Source of the DNA: Anaerolineae bacterium
GTDB taxonomy: Bacteria; Chloroflexota; Anaerolineae; Aggregatilineales; UBA2796
Assembly: GCA_025055255.1 (NCBI GenBank)
Contig: JANWYI010000006.1
Coordinates: 38,595-102,594, forward strand
Direction: 5' to 3'
DNA length: 64,000 bases
The notes beneath the pieces were generated by a model. It was given only the letters and a program-made list of their open reading frames with translations. It did no database searches and was not told the DNA's origin. Positions 1 through 9,134 of this stretch are shown in pieces. Position 1 is the stretch's first letter, and each line of letters begins with the position of its first letter. Position numbers and translations under genes: made by a program.

Positions 1-1
1 C

Positions 2-205
2 TTTCAGGTCAACACAGCCGCGCGTGAGCTGGTCAGCGGCTTTCCGCTAGAGCGCGCCCACTTGTGGTATCAGACGCTCGTCACGCCGACAGGTCGCCGC
101 ATCGGCGCACAGCGCTTGGCTTTCTATGAACAAGTTCTGGCACAAATCGAAGCTGAGATCGTCACAGAAGACCCATACCCTGAACGCGAGCCCCAAGACA
201 CCTGA
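2..205 (+). CDS. 3' end of an unidentified protein (partial)
   Basis: An open frame enters from the left edge and stops with TGA at 203-205, giving the last 67 residues of a protein. The tail holds a helix-like stretch ([21 protein letters not shown] region) and an acidic end. I do not recognise the family. The next gene starts inside this one, about 80 bases before its stop, which suggests tight coupling or a misplaced downstream start. Composition and codon use look like coding sequence of the neighbourhood. Confidence 0.5.
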   Translation, partial: FQVNTAARELVSGFPLERAHLWYQTLVTPTGRRIGAQRLAFYEQVLAQIEAEIVTEDPYPEREPQDT

Positions 206-1940
206 GCACGCGGCGCACAGCGCGCTCGCCCTTGTCCTGAGCGCGCTCTTCCTTGCTGCGCTCGCTTGCGATCTGACGCCTGGCATCCCTGTCACGCCGA
301 CTCTTGCGCCGACTCTGCTGCTCTCTCCTAGCCCGACTGCAATTGCCTTACAACCTAGCCCGACTGCCACACCAAGCATCACGCTGACGCCGACTGTCAC
401 ACCAACAGCCACGCCGACCGTCACGCCGTCACCGACATTCACGCCGACTGCCACACCAAGCGTCACGCCGACGCCAACTGTCACACCAACAGCCACACTG
501 ACCGTCACGCCGTCACTGACAGCCACGCCGACTGCCACACCAAGCGTTACGCCGACACCAACTAGTCAACCAACTGTTACACCAACAGCCACGCTGACTG
601 TCACGCCGTCACTGACAGCCACGCCGACTGCCACACCAAGCGTTACGCCGACACTGACTAGTCAACCAACTGTCACACCAACAGCCACGCTGACCGCCAC
701 AGGCACGTCCACGCCTTCAGCTACGCCAACTTTGGCGCTGACCCTATTTGTGACGCCTGCATCGCCAACTGCCACAGCCTCGCCAACTGTGCGCATCCTG
801 ATTTTGCCGCCGCCGACTCAGCCTGCCACGCGCACGCCTGCGCCAACGATCATCATCTTCCTGCCCACTGTAGCGACTGTTGCGCCGCTCAGCACGCAGA
901 CGCCGTTGCCGGCGCCTTTCCTGCCAACTGCCACGCCCGTACTGCCTTTGCCAACGCCGTTCATCGTGGCGATTCGCGGCGGCGCTTTCGCCATCATCGG
1001 CGGCGATACGCTCCAAATTCCGCCAAGTGAGCAAGTCCGCGCCTTTGACATCAGTCCAACAGGTCGAAGTGCCGTGATCGATCAAGATGGACGCCTGTTC
1101 ATTGACGGCGTGCCGTACGACGGCAACGGCAAGCACGTCAATCAGCGCTTTGTCGCGGCGCGCTGGTCGCAAGACGGCAGCTATCTCGCCTACATTGTTG
1201 AGACACCAAATGCTGAGGCACAGCGCCTCGATCCTGTGCGTGCCAATGATGACGGCGTCTGGGTTGTTACGCAAGGCGGCGCGCCGCGCCATGTGCTGCG
1301 CAACCATTACATCGAAGGCTCAAACGAATATCCTTTCCGCGTAGCGCGCAGTCTAGCTTGGGCAGATGATGAAGATGCGATACTTGTCAACGTCACAGTC
1401 AGCGGCGGCGCGTCTGCCACCATCTTGACTGGGCGCAGCCGCTTTGCCAATGAACGCATGGACGGCTTGTTTGACATCTTGCCATTCACTGGCACAGCTT
1501 GGCTGCCCAGAGGCGTCGGCTGGATTGCTACGACGTTGCCAACTGAGGCGCGCGGCGTGCAGCTCGGCATCGTGGATCGCTATACAGCTGCCTTCACGCC
1601 GATTTTTGACGGCGCGGCGCTCGGCTTGTGGATGCAAGACGGCGCGCAACTACCTGATGGACGCTATGCCTTTCTGGGCAGACCATCACCTGATGGACGC
1701 AACCGCGAAGGCGGCAACAACCTGCGGCTCTACGCGGGCTATCCAACTGAGACGCCTTATCCGCTCAGCGCTCCACTGGAAGGCGAAGTCGTGCGTGCAG
1801 AGTGGAGTCCGAGTCGCTTGGCGCTCTACGTCCAAACTAGGCAGGCAGACGGCACAGTGCGTAACTTTGTGCTGGACGCGCTGAGCGGCGCGCGCCAAGA
1901 ATTGCCACGCGGCGCTTTGTCCATCACATGGCGCAACTAA
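126..1940 (+). CDS. Exported Thr/Pro-rich lipoprotein with C-terminal beta-propeller-like region
   Basis: The 604-residue product has a basic N-terminus, a hydrophobic segment at about residues 32-48 ending in LAALAC (a lipobox-like cysteine, though -3 is Ala rather than Leu), then a Thr/Pro/Ala linker of roughly 200 residues. After that comes a globular domain from about residue 280 whose short repeated strand patterns ([26 protein letters not shown]) resemble TolB/WD40-like propeller blades. Such linkers are typical of surface proteins that span a thick envelope. The linker contains a 96-base tandem repeat. The start at 126 overlaps the upstream gene, and no better ATG/GTG/TTG precedes the signal sequence. 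Substrate unknown. Confidence 0.75.
   Translation: MNKFWHKSKLRSSQKTHTLNASPKTPEHAAHSALALVLSALFLAALACDLTPGIPVTPTLAPTLLLSPSPTAIALQPSPTATPSITLTPTVTPTATPTVTPSPTFTPTATPSVTPTPTVTPTATLTVTPSLTATPTATPSVTPTPTSQPTVTPTATLTVTPSLTATPTATPSVTPTLTSQPTVTPTATLTATGTSTPSATPTLALTLFVTPASPTATASPTVRILILPPPTQPATRTPAPTIIIFLPTVATVAPLSTQTPLPAPFLPTATPVLPLPTPFIVAIRGGAFAIIGGDTLQIPPSEQVRAFDISPTGRSAVIDQDGRLFIDGVPYDGNGKHVNQRFVAARWSQDGSYLAYIVETPNAEAQRLDPVRANDDGVWVVTQGGAPRHVLRNHYIEGSNEYPFRVARSLAWADDEDAILVNVTVSGGASATILTGRSRFANERMDGLFDILPFTGTAWLPRGVGWIATTLPTEARGVQLGIVDRYTAAFTPIFDGAALGLWMQDGAQLPDGRYAFLGRPSPDGRNREGGNNLRLYAGYPTETPYPLSAPLEGEVVRAEWSPSRLALYVQTRQADGTVRNFVLDALSGARQELPRGALSITWRN
480..697 (+). repeat. 96-bp tandem repeat inside the Thr/Pro linker
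   Basis: The unit starting at 480 recurs at 576 and begins again at 672, an exact period of 96 bases (32 codons). It encodes near-identical [18 protein letters not shown]-type blocks. The copies differ at a few bases only, so the duplication looks fairly recent. In-frame repeat number changes would alter linker length without breaking the protein. Confidence 0.85.
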
Positions 1941-3115
1941 TCGCCGCTGACGCGCATAGCTGCAAGGCGCTCTGCTGCGGCTTGCAACGTCTCATCACGC
2001 TTGCAGACGGCAAAGCGCGCAAAGTGTGCTGCAAGATGCTTATCTTCAGCGCGGTAGAAGGCGCTCGGCGGAATGCAGGCTACGCCGACTTCGCGGATCA
2101 GCCACTCAGCGAACTGTACATCGTTGCGCACGTATTCAGGCGCGACGCCGCGCCAATCCACCATGATGAAGTAGCTACCTTGCGGCGCCAGCGGCTGAAA
2201 ACCTGCGCTGCGCAACATCTCTAACAACCAATCGCGCTTGCGCTGAAATTCGGCGCGCAGCGACTCAAAATACGAATCGGGTAAGTTGAGCGCAGTGGCT
2301 GCAGCAGCTTGCAGCGGCGTCGCCACTGAATACGTAATGAATTGATGAGCGCGATTGACGCTCTCGACTAGCTCAGGCGCGCCAATTGCCCAGCCGACTT
2401 TCCAGCCTGTGGCGCTGAAGGTTTTGCCGAGGCTGCTGATGGTCAAAGTGCGATCCGCCATGCCGTCTAGTGTGGCTAGACGCACATGCTGGACGCCGTC
2501 ATAAGTGATGTGCTCATAGACTTCGTCGGTAATGGCGATGACATTGTGGCGCAGGCACAGCTCAGCGATGATCTCCAGCTCATGGCGCGCATAGCACTTG
2601 CCTGTTGGATTATGCGGCGTATTGATGATGATCGCCTTTGTGCGCGGCGTGAAAGCAGCAGCTAACTCATCAGGATCGAACGTCCAGTCAGGCGGGTAGA
2701 GGTTGACGTAGCGCGGCAACACGCCTGCCATGCGCATATTCGGCACGTAGCTATCGTAGACGGGCTGAAAGACGATGATTTCATCGCCTGGGTCGCTTAG
2801 ACCGAGAATGGCGGCGAACATCGCCTCTGTGGCGCCAGCTGTGATCAAGACGTGATCAGGCGCGACGCGCTGACCGTAAAAGCGCTCAGCATGCCGCGCA
2901 ATTGCCTCGCGCGCCTCTGGCAGACCAATGTTCGGCGCATACTGGTTCAATTGACTGCATATGGCGCGGATCGCCGCCTCTAGCACGGGCGACGGAGCGT
3001 CGAAGTCGGGCGCGCCTTGCCCAAGATTGATGGCGCCGTGTTGACGGGCAAGGCGATTGATCTCGGCGAAGATGGTCGTGCCAAACGAGGCAACGCGCTG
3101 AGCCATTCGGGACAT
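1937..3115 (-). CDS. Class I/II pyridoxal-phosphate aminotransferase
   Basis: The 392-residue protein has the fold type I aminotransferase pattern: [13 protein letters not shown] near the N-terminus, [21 protein letters not shown], the NTPHNPTGK motif, ITDEVYEHI with the Asp that contacts the PLP ring nitrogen, and the Schiff-base lysine in [13 protein letters not shown]. The closest recognisable subgroup is the methionine/kynurenine/glutamine aminotransferases (YbdL/CCBL type), so it probably moves amino groups between 2-oxo acids and large neutral amino acids. Exact substrate cannot be read from sequence. It converges with the upstream lipoprotein gene with a 4-base stop overlap. Confidence 0.9.
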   Translation of the reverse strand: MSRMAQRVASFGTTIFAEINRLARQHGAINLGQGAPDFDAPSPVLEAAIRAICSQLNQYAPNIGLPEAREAIARHAERFYGQRVAPDHVLITAGATEAMFAAILGLSDPGDEIIVFQPVYDSYVPNMRMAGVLPRYVNLYPPDWTFDPDELAAAFTPRTKAIIINTPHNPTGKCYARHELEIIAELCLRHNVIAITDEVYEHITYDGVQHVRLATLDGMADRTLTISSLGKTFSATGWKVGWAIGAPELVESVNRAHQFITYSVATPLQAAAATALNLPDSYFESLRAEFQRKRDWLLEMLRSAGFQPLAPQGSYFIMVDWRGVAPEYVRNDVQFAEWLIREVGVACIPPSAFYRAEDKHLAAHFARFAVCKRDETLQAAAERLAAMRVSGD

Positions 3116-3174
3116 ATGCTATTGCGATCCTTGAAAACAGAGCTGAACAGTTCGCAAAGTATAGCGCAGACGGT

Positions 3175-4233
3175 CTATCGCTGCATCCCGATTTGCCGTC
3201 CGCCGCCGAGCGGCGTCGGCGTGACAGTTGGTCTGCCACCTGAGCTTTCACTGGTCGTCCCTGCTGTCCAAGACGGACTGTAATCATTTGTGCGGCTGCG
3301 CGTCAGGTTGCGCAAGCCCGTGCCGTTCACTCGTATGGCATAAATTTCAAGGTAGCCGTCACGATCTGTAGTGAAGGCGATCCAGCTGCCATCAGGCGAC
3401 CATGTCGGCGCAAAGTTGCGCGTTTTAGCGGCATTGATCGCTGTGAGGGGCGTAACATCTCTGCCCTCAGCGGTCATGCTAAAAATTTGCAGGCTGCCAC
3501 CTTCGCCTTCCGAGACGAAGAGCAGACGTCTGCCGTCAGGCGACCAGCGCGGCGCGCTATCGGCGACCGAGTTGTTCGTCAAGCGGCGCGGACTGCCGCC
3601 GTCGGCGTTCATGACGTAAATCTCAGGCTTTCCGTCGCGCGCTGAGACGAAAGCGATGCGCCGTCCATCAGGCGACCAAGCGGGCTCGCTCTCCGCTGTC
3701 CTGGTTTGAGTCAGTCGGCGCACGTCGCTTCCATCAGCGCGCATGACGTAAATTTGCGGCACGCCGTCACGATCAGAGACAAAAGCGATCTGCCTGCCAT
3801 TCGGCGACCATGTGGGCGAGTCATCGCGGGCACGATTGCGCGTCAGGCGCACTAGCGCACCAGTCTCGATGTTCAAGGTGTAAATTTCGCGGTTGCCGTC
3901 TCGCGCAGAGACAAAGGCAATCTGTCTGCCATTCGGCGACCATGCAGGCGAGTCATCTATCGCGCTGTTGCGCGTCAGACGGCGCAGATTGTCGCCGTTG
4001 GCGTCCATCACATAAATTTCAGGGTTGCCGTTGCGCTCGGAGACGAAGGCAATGCGTCCGCGCGGCAGAGTTTGCTGAGCAAGCACGGCTTGTCCACTGA
4101 GCCATGCGACTGCGCGCTCAAACAGCTCGGCAGTCGGCGCTAGGACTGCTGCATTGCTCAGCCACAGCGCAGCTATCACAGCGCACAAAACAAGCCACAC
4201 TCTGAGAATGCTCCGCTTGCTTGAAAAGCCCAT
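3175..4233 (-). CDS. Exported TolB-type beta-propeller protein
   Basis: After an N-terminal membrane/signal segment (RVWLVLCAVIAALWLSNAAV), the protein consists of six or so tandem ~42-residue PD40/TolB blades with the repeating phrase RIAFVS.RDGNPEIYVM...G...RLT....D..PAWSPDG. The C-terminal tail is Pro/Gly-rich. I chose the ATG at 4233 (352 aa), preceded by a GGGAG-like site, rather than the ATG at 4365. The protein is probably anchored outside the membrane by the N-terminal helix. TolB-type blades bind proteins or peptides; no ligand can be assigned. It is one of three propeller-type exported proteins in this window. Confidence 0.85.
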   Translation of the reverse strand: MGFSSKRSILRVWLVLCAVIAALWLSNAAVLAPTAELFERAVAWLSGQAVLAQQTLPRGRIAFVSERNGNPEIYVMDANGDNLRRLTRNSAIDDSPAWSPNGRQIAFVSARDGNREIYTLNIETGALVRLTRNRARDDSPTWSPNGRQIAFVSDRDGVPQIYVMRADGSDVRRLTQTRTAESEPAWSPDGRRIAFVSARDGKPEIYVMNADGGSPRRLTNNSVADSAPRWSPDGRRLLFVSEGEGGSLQIFSMTAEGRDVTPLTAINAAKTRNFAPTWSPDGSWIAFTTDRDGYLEIYAIRVNGTGLRNLTRSRTNDYSPSWTAGTTSESSGGRPTVTPTPLGGGRQIGMQR

Positions 4234-4461
4234 GTCAACTTTTGCTCGCTCCCTTGCCTCAATTTTATGACAACTCAGGCGCAAATGAGAAATGAGCGCC
4301 TGCTGAGTAGGTTGCATAATCCAATGAGCTGCGCCACAATCAGCGCTCAGTCGAGTAGAACTCACAGCGCTTTTAACTCTCTTTTAACATGACTTCGGTC
4401 AAGTCTTAAAGCGCAGCTTGTAGAAAAGCGTGCATCGTGTCGTGTGAGCGAGAGGATAGGC

Positions 4462-6411
4462 ATGGCAACCACTTCCTATGTGGCAAGCGTACGAGCTGAG
4501 ACAGCCGTCAAGCGCGTTAGCCGCAGCCGTGTACAGCTGAACGAGGCAATTCTCGGTCTGCTTTTCGTGGCGCCAGTGGCGATTGTTTCCTTTGTCTTTG
4601 AGCTGTTTCCAGTCGCCTACGGCTTCTTCATCAGCATGCAAGGCGGAGTCAACGTGCCAGAAGGCTTCGTTGGCTTGGCAAACTTCGTGCGCATCATCGG
4701 TAGCCTTGCCTACATGATCGCGCTGGCTGTTGCTGTTGTCTTTGGTTTGGTCGGCTACAGCATGTATCGGCGCGGCGTCGAGGCGACGCGCGCGGGACAG
4801 GGCAACTTTTACCGCTATTTGCCCGTTGGCTACTTGACAGCGGTCGCCACGCTGACTTTCTTCGGCGCGCTGTTCACGCTCGGCTTTGAGTACGCGCTTG
4901 TGCCACTCGCGCTCTTGCTAACAGGCGTGCTGCTCTACGCTCTGCTTCAGCCGCGCAACGGCGACCTTGAGGCTCATAACGGCGCGCACTTCCTGTTTGT
5001 GATGAACTCGTGGGGCGTCGGCTTGATGACGCTGAGCGCTGTGCTGCTGACATGGTTCACATTTTACGAGCTGCATCGCATCTCGCAGCCGCTGCTAGAC
5101 GTGCTGAGCCGCGTAGTGACAGATCGGCGCTTCAGTTACGTCTATCCGCTGTTGCCGCAAATCGCTGCGCTCTTCGGCGTCATAGCAGCCGTGACGGCAA
5201 TCTTTGTAGCACATCGCGTGCGCTTGAGCGCCGACCCAGACGCACAGCCGCGTAAGTACGGCTTCTTCGGGATCATCCGCTGGTTGTTCGCCGCTGTGGC
5301 GCTCGGCTTGATCATCTACGTGATCGGCGCACAAGACGCGCTTCAGCAAACTCTAGCGCAATTTCAGCGCGTGCCGCGCGAGACGCTGCGCGAGTTCACG
5401 CGCGTGCGCCCTGAGACGCTGATTGATACCGTCTCACAGTGGAATGAAGTCTTCACGATGCTGCTTGGCATCGGCTTGATCGGCTTGGCGTATTTCTTCT
5501 GGAGCCGCGCCAAGTACCGCGAGACGACAAGTGGCATGCTCTCAACATTGATCATCGCCATTGCGCTGATGGTCGGCGGCTGGATGTTCATCGGCGAGCT
5601 GCCGATAGCAGCCGGGCGCGGCGACACGCAATTCTATGACTCAATCATTCGCACGGCGACCTACGCCTTCCTGACCGTGCCTGTCCAGCTCTCGCTCGGC
5701 TTGCTGCTGGCTTACATGCTCTTCTATGAGGTGCGCTTTGGCAAAGGTTTCTACCGCCTGATCTTCTTCATGCCGTACATCGCGCCGACGGTCGCCACAG
5801 CCACTGTTTTCGCTATGCTCTTCTCAAACAGCCCTGACACTGGTCCGATCAACCAGATTTTGAAGGCGTTTGGCTTGCCGCCGCAAGAGTGGATGCGCAA
5901 TCCGAAGGGTGTCTTCCAGATCATCGCTGAGATCATCGGCGGACCGAACGTGCGCCTGCCAAACTTCCTGATCGGACCGAGCTTGCCGTTATTGGCGGCG
6001 ATCATCTACGCGATCTGGGTCTTCAGCGGCTACAACGCCGTGATTTTCATGAATGGCTTAGGCAACGTGCCGAAGGAGATGTTTGAGGCGGCGCAGATTG
6101 ACGGCGCCGGCCGCTGGCAGACCTTCCGCCATGTGATCTTTCCGCTCATCTCGCCGACCACGTTCTACTTGACGTTGCTTGCGATCACGGGCACTTTCCG
6201 CACCTTCACGCACGTCTGGGTGCTGCGCACGCCGGATATGCGCGGCGCGCTCGACACAACTACAGTCTACATCTACGACACGATTCTGACAGCGTCCGCC
6301 ATCAAGACTCGTCCCTACGCCGCAGCAATGTCCTTCCTGCTGTTCGGCATTATCCTGATCTTGACGCTTCTGCAAAATCGGCTGACTCGTGACAAGGTGT
6401 TCTATGGCTGA
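4462..6411 (+). CDS. ABC sugar permease, MalF/UgpA type, with large membrane insertion
   Basis: The product is 649 residues, much longer than the ~300 of common MalF-type permeases. The first membrane helix and the FVGLANFVRI phrase are normal. About 320 residues with several hydrophobic helices then intervene before the expected core resumes at DTQFYDSIIRTATYAFLTVP. The C-terminal half carries the EAA loop (EAAQIDGAGRWQTFRHVIFP) that docks on the ATPase. The ATG at 4462 is preceded by AGAGGATAGG; a GTG at 4444 is the alternative. It overlaps the next permease gene by 8 bases. No solute-binding protein or ATPase gene is adjacent, so those subunits must be elsewhere. Confidence 0.88.
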   Translation: MATTSYVASVRAETAVKRVSRSRVQLNEAILGLLFVAPVAIVSFVFELFPVAYGFFISMQGGVNVPEGFVGLANFVRIIGSLAYMIALAVAVVFGLVGYSMYRRGVEATRAGQGNFYRYLPVGYLTAVATLTFFGALFTLGFEYALVPLALLLTGVLLYALLQPRNGDLEAHNGAHFLFVMNSWGVGLMTLSAVLLTWFTFYELHRISQPLLDVLSRVVTDRRFSYVYPLLPQIAALFGVIAAVTAIFVAHRVRLSADPDAQPRKYGFFGIIRWLFAAVALGLIIYVIGAQDALQQTLAQFQRVPRETLREFTRVRPETLIDTVSQWNEVFTMLLGIGLIGLAYFFWSRAKYRETTSGMLSTLIIAIALMVGGWMFIGELPIAAGRGDTQFYDSIIRTATYAFLTVPVQLSLGLLLAYMLFYEVRFGKGFYRLIFFMPYIAPTVATATVFAMLFSNSPDTGPINQILKAFGLPPQEWMRNPKGVFQIIAEIIGGPNVRLPNFLIGPSLPLLAAIIYAIWVFSGYNAVIFMNGLGNVPKEMFEAAQIDGAGRWQTFRHVIFPLISPTTFYLTLLAITGTFRTFTHVWVLRTPDMRGALDTTTVYIYDTILTASAIKTRPYAAAMSFLLFGIILILTLLQNRLTRDKVFYG

Positions 6412-7318
6412 CCTGACGCTTTCCACGCCTGTTGGACGCAAAAAGTCCATCAACACATTTCGCATTCTTGTGTACGTGGTGCTCAGCTTCGCCGCGCTGA
6501 TCTACATCTTGCCTTTTGCATACATGCTCGGCAAGTCGCTCCAGACGCCTTTTGAGGCAAACAGCACTACGAACATCATCCCGACGCTCGGCATCCGCTT
6601 GGAAAACTACCCCGATGTGCTGTTCGGCTCAATGGCAATCGGCGAGTCGCGGCAATTCGGCTTGTTCCTGTGGAACACAGTGCGCATTGTGTTCCTGTCA
6701 GTTGTCGGGCAGACCGTGATCAGCGTCTTGGCAGCCTACGCTTTTGCGCGCATGCGCTTTCCGGGACGTGACATCCTGTTCGGCATGTTGCTGATGACGC
6801 TGTTCGTGCCGAGCATCATCCTGCTCGTGCCAAACCTGATCGTGGTGACGCGCGTCCATCAGTTCTTCACCAGCATTCATCCGTCGCTCACATGGATGAA
6901 TAACTGGCCCTCGTTAGTCATTCCGTTCCTCTCCAATACATTCAGTATCTTCCTGCTGCGGCAATTCTTTAAGCAGATTCCTAATGAGCTGTGGGAAGCA
7001 GCGCGCGTAGACGGCGCTGGGCATTGGCGTTTCCTGACCTCAGTCGTCGTGCCAATCTCTTGGGCGCCGATTGCCACGACCGTACTTTTCTGCTTTGTCA
7101 GCACGTGGAGCGCGCTAGAGTGGCCGCTTCTGGTCACGTCTGACAACACATGGCGTCCGATTGCGGTAGCGCTCAGCTTTTTCCGCGAAGACGGCGGCAC
7201 GCGCCTGCATCTGCTGATGGCTGCCTCAGTGGTAGCGCTCCTGCCCGTCATGGTGCTATACTTCTTCACGCAGAAGCTGTTCACGCAGGGCATCACTACG
7301 TCAGGTTTGAAAGGCTAG
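6404..7318 (+). CDS. ABC sugar permease, MalG/UgpE type
   Basis: The 304-residue inner-membrane protein starts with ATG inside the last codons of the malF-like gene (8-base overlap), so the two are translationally coupled. It has about six membrane helices and the EAA loop ELWEAARVDGAGHWRFLTSVVVP, which identifies the carbohydrate uptake CUT1 permease family. With its partner it would form the heterodimeric channel. The transported sugar is unknown; the adjacent nucleotide-sugar epimerase gene is only weak context. Confidence 0.92.
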   Translation: MADLTLSTPVGRKKSINTFRILVYVVLSFAALIYILPFAYMLGKSLQTPFEANSTTNIIPTLGIRLENYPDVLFGSMAIGESRQFGLFLWNTVRIVFLSVVGQTVISVLAAYAFARMRFPGRDILFGMLLMTLFVPSIILLVPNLIVVTRVHQFFTSIHPSLTWMNNWPSLVIPFLSNTFSIFLLRQFFKQIPNELWEAARVDGAGHWRFLTSVVVPISWAPIATTVLFCFVSTWSALEWPLLVTSDNTWRPIAVALSFFREDGGTRLHLLMAASVVALLPVMVLYFFTQKLFTQGITTSGLKG

Positions 7319-8296
7319 TTGGCAGATTTGACCAAGCGTATTCTTGTGACAGGCGGCGCTGGCTTCATCGGCAGCCACTTGACCGATGCCCTGATCGCGC
7401 GTGGCTATCGCGTTGTTGTGTTGGATAATCTGAGCAGCGGCAAACGCGACTATGTGAATGCCGCTGCTGACTTTGTGCAAGGCGACGTCACTGAGCCTGC
7501 GCACCTTGAGCCAATCTTCGCGCAAGGTGTGGACGCTGTGCTACACCTAGCCGCGCAAGCCTCGATCCGCCTCTCTTTTGCCGATCCGTCACATGACTTG
7601 CGCACCAACACGCTTGGCACCATCAACATCTTGCAAGCCTGTCTTGCCTACCGCGTACCGCGCTTGCTCTTTGCTAGCTCAATGACCATCTACGGCAACA
7701 GCAACCCTGTGCCAACGGCTGAGAGCGCGCCGCCTGACCCTGCCTCATACTACGCGATCACTAAGTATGCCGCTGAGCGCTACGTGCATCTCACAGCAGC
7801 GCGCCGCGACCTCGACTTCCAGTTGAACGTGACCTCATTTCGCATGTTCAACGTCTACGGCGAGCGCCAAAGCCTGACGAACGCCTATCAAGGCGTGCTG
7901 GCAATTTTCATCGGCAACGTGCTGCGTGGCGAGCCGATCACAATTCATTCTGATGGCGAGCAGTCGCGTGACTTCGTGCACATCTCAGACGTTGTCCGCG
8001 CTTGGATGGACGCGCTCGAAGAGCCTGCCACTTACGGACAAGTCATCAATCTTGGCACAGGCACGCCAACAACGGTCAATGCGCTGTGCGACGCTGTGCT
8101 GAGCGCCTTTGGCAAGGATCGCAGCAGCTATCCTGTGCGCTACGGACCGGCACAACCCGGCGACATGCGCGCCAGCGCTGCTGACATCAGCCGTGCCAAA
8201 GCGCTGCTCAACTGGCAGCCGCGCGTATCTTTCGCTGAAGGCATTCAGCACACCATTGCTTGGGCGCGCGCGCAACTAGCTGCTCCTCGCCGTTGA
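7319..8296 (+). CDS. NAD-dependent epimerase/dehydratase (UDP-glucose 4-epimerase-like)
   Basis: This is an extended short-chain dehydrogenase of 325 residues. It has the NAD-binding TGGAGFIGSH motif at the N-terminus, the catalytic Ser/Thr region SSMTIYGNSNP and the YAITK (YxxxK) pair, followed by the substrate lobe with FRMFNVYG. It most likely interconverts nucleotide sugars. It begins with TTG immediately after the stop of the permease gene, with an AAAGG site in the end of that gene, so it is cotranscribed. GalE-like versus other NDP-sugar epimerases cannot be separated here. Confidence 0.88.
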   Translation: MADLTKRILVTGGAGFIGSHLTDALIARGYRVVVLDNLSSGKRDYVNAAADFVQGDVTEPAHLEPIFAQGVDAVLHLAAQASIRLSFADPSHDLRTNTLGTINILQACLAYRVPRLLFASSMTIYGNSNPVPTAESAPPDPASYYAITKYAAERYVHLTAARRDLDFQLNVTSFRMFNVYGERQSLTNAYQGVLAIFIGNVLRGEPITIHSDGEQSRDFVHISDVVRAWMDALEEPATYGQVINLGTGTPTTVNALCDAVLSAFGKDRSSYPVRYGPAQPGDMRASAADISRAKALLNWQPRVSFAEGIQHTIAWARAQLAAPRR

Positions 8297-8334
8297 CCGC
8301 TGCACTGCGAACGGTTATAATCCGCATAGTCAAC

Positions 8335-8421
8335 GGAGAGGTCGCATAGTTGGTCTAGTGCGCTCGCTTGGAAAGCGAGTAGGGTGAACAGCCCTCGTGG
8401 GTTCGAATCCCACCCTCTCCG
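8335..8421 (+). tRNA. tRNA-Ser (anticodon GGA)
   Basis: The acceptor stem GGAGAGG pairs with CCTCTCC. The anticodon stem CTCGC/GCGAG holds loop TTGGAAA, so the anticodon is GGA. A long variable arm (about 17 nt, with GGG..CCC pairing) identifies a serine tRNA. The T arm GTGGG-TTCGAAT-CCCAC is standard and the discriminator is G. The CCA end is not encoded. Confidence 0.97.
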
Positions 8422-8454
8422 CACTGCTGAGACTGACTCAAGTGTGCTCCGAGC

Positions 8455-8483
8455 AAAACAGCAGACATCGGTCTGCTGTTTTT
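8455..8483 (+). terminator. Rho-independent terminator after tRNA-Ser
   Basis: A 10-bp hairpin (AACAGCAGAC / GTCTGCTGTT) with loop ATCG is followed by a T-run at 8479-8483. It lies about 35 bases after the tRNA. Confidence 0.9.
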
Positions 8484-8600
8484 ATTTCGCGCTTACTCTG
8501 CTCCCTGACCATGTAAATTCAATTGAATTGCAAATTGCTGTTCAACATTATCTGCAAAGGCAATTTAGGCAAGCGGCTACTCGACAAACAACTGTGTAGC

Positions 8601-8628
8601 TTGTGCGAAAATGATTTATACTTATAAT
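8601..8628 (+). promoter_or_regulatory. Promoter for the small lipoprotein gene
   Basis: TTGTGC at 8601-8606 and TATAAT at 8623-8628 are separated by 16 bases. The predicted start of transcription is near 8635, just ahead of the ATG at 8648. The surrounding 150 bases are clearly AT-richer than the genome around them. Confidence 0.65.
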
Positions 8629-8647
8629 TACAGTAAAAAAGGCAGAT

Positions 8648-9082
8648 ATGTCAAAAGGATGGCTTCTGATGAAACGTCTGTCCTTGCTGGTTCTTCTTTT
8701 GCTTGTTTTTCCTCTGTCCGCATGCTCAGGCGACTCGCCGGAAGCTGGCATGCGAGAGTGGTTAGAGGCTTCGTTTCAAATGAAAGGGACAAAGCTCGCT
8801 GAGCGCACGTGCAATCGCATGATTCCAATGGTGCAGAACATGGGCGCAATGCTTTCGGGCATAATTGGCGCAGGACAGCTTATTGCCCGCCAAGACCTGA
8901 TTCTACAATCTGACCTATCAGGGCTGCGCTTCGAGACGGTCTCCAGTTCGGGCAACTCGGCGCGTGTGCGCGTGAGAGGTGAGATTCGCGTTGCGATCAT
9001 GGCAGCTTTTCAGGTCGCACAGATGGATTACACGGCAGATATGGTCTTGGAGGACAATCGCTGGAAATGGTGCGGTCCGTAG
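8648..9082 (+). CDS. Small secreted lipoprotein of unknown function
   Basis: The 144-residue product (137 if the ATG at 8669 is used) has a lysine/arginine start, a leucine-rich hydrophobic core and a clear lipobox PLSAC, so it should be lipid-anchored outside the membrane. The mature part is about 115 residues with a probable alpha/beta pattern (FETVSSSGNSARVRVRGEIRVAI ... VLEDNRWKW). This ordering resembles DUF4878/NTF2-like lipoproteins, but I do not claim membership. It is a single-gene unit between its own promoter and a terminator, next to a tRNA in an AT-richer patch. Confidence 0.8.
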   Translation: MSKGWLLMKRLSLLVLLLLVFPLSACSGDSPEAGMREWLEASFQMKGTKLAERTCNRMIPMVQNMGAMLSGIIGAGQLIARQDLILQSDLSGLRFETVSSSGNSARVRVRGEIRVAIMAAFQVAQMDYTADMVLEDNRWKWCGP

Positions 9083-9104
9083 TAACTATGCGACACAGCT
9101 AAAC

Positions 9105-9131
9105 AAAAACGCCCTTTTACAGGGCGTTTTG
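9105..9131. terminator. Bidirectional terminator between converging genes
   Basis: AAAACGCCCT and AGGGCGTTTT form a 10-bp stem around loop TTTAC, with A-runs on the left and T-runs on the right. It can therefore end transcripts from both the lipoprotein gene and the S41 protease gene. Confidence 0.9.
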
Positions 9132-9134
9132 CGC

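Noticed and set aside
47-538. Val/Gly-rich open frame on the minus strand
   Set aside because: It is the reverse reading of the Thr/Pro repeat of the lipoprotein; the repeat DNA has few stops in any frame.
340-790. Short regularly repeated units that might suggest a CRISPR array
   Set aside because: Units are contiguous coding repeats with a 96-base period and no unique spacers.
8516-8529. 14-base palindrome AATTCAATTGAATT
   Set aside because: Isolated in AT-rich DNA, not repeated elsewhere in the window, and not placed at a promoter.
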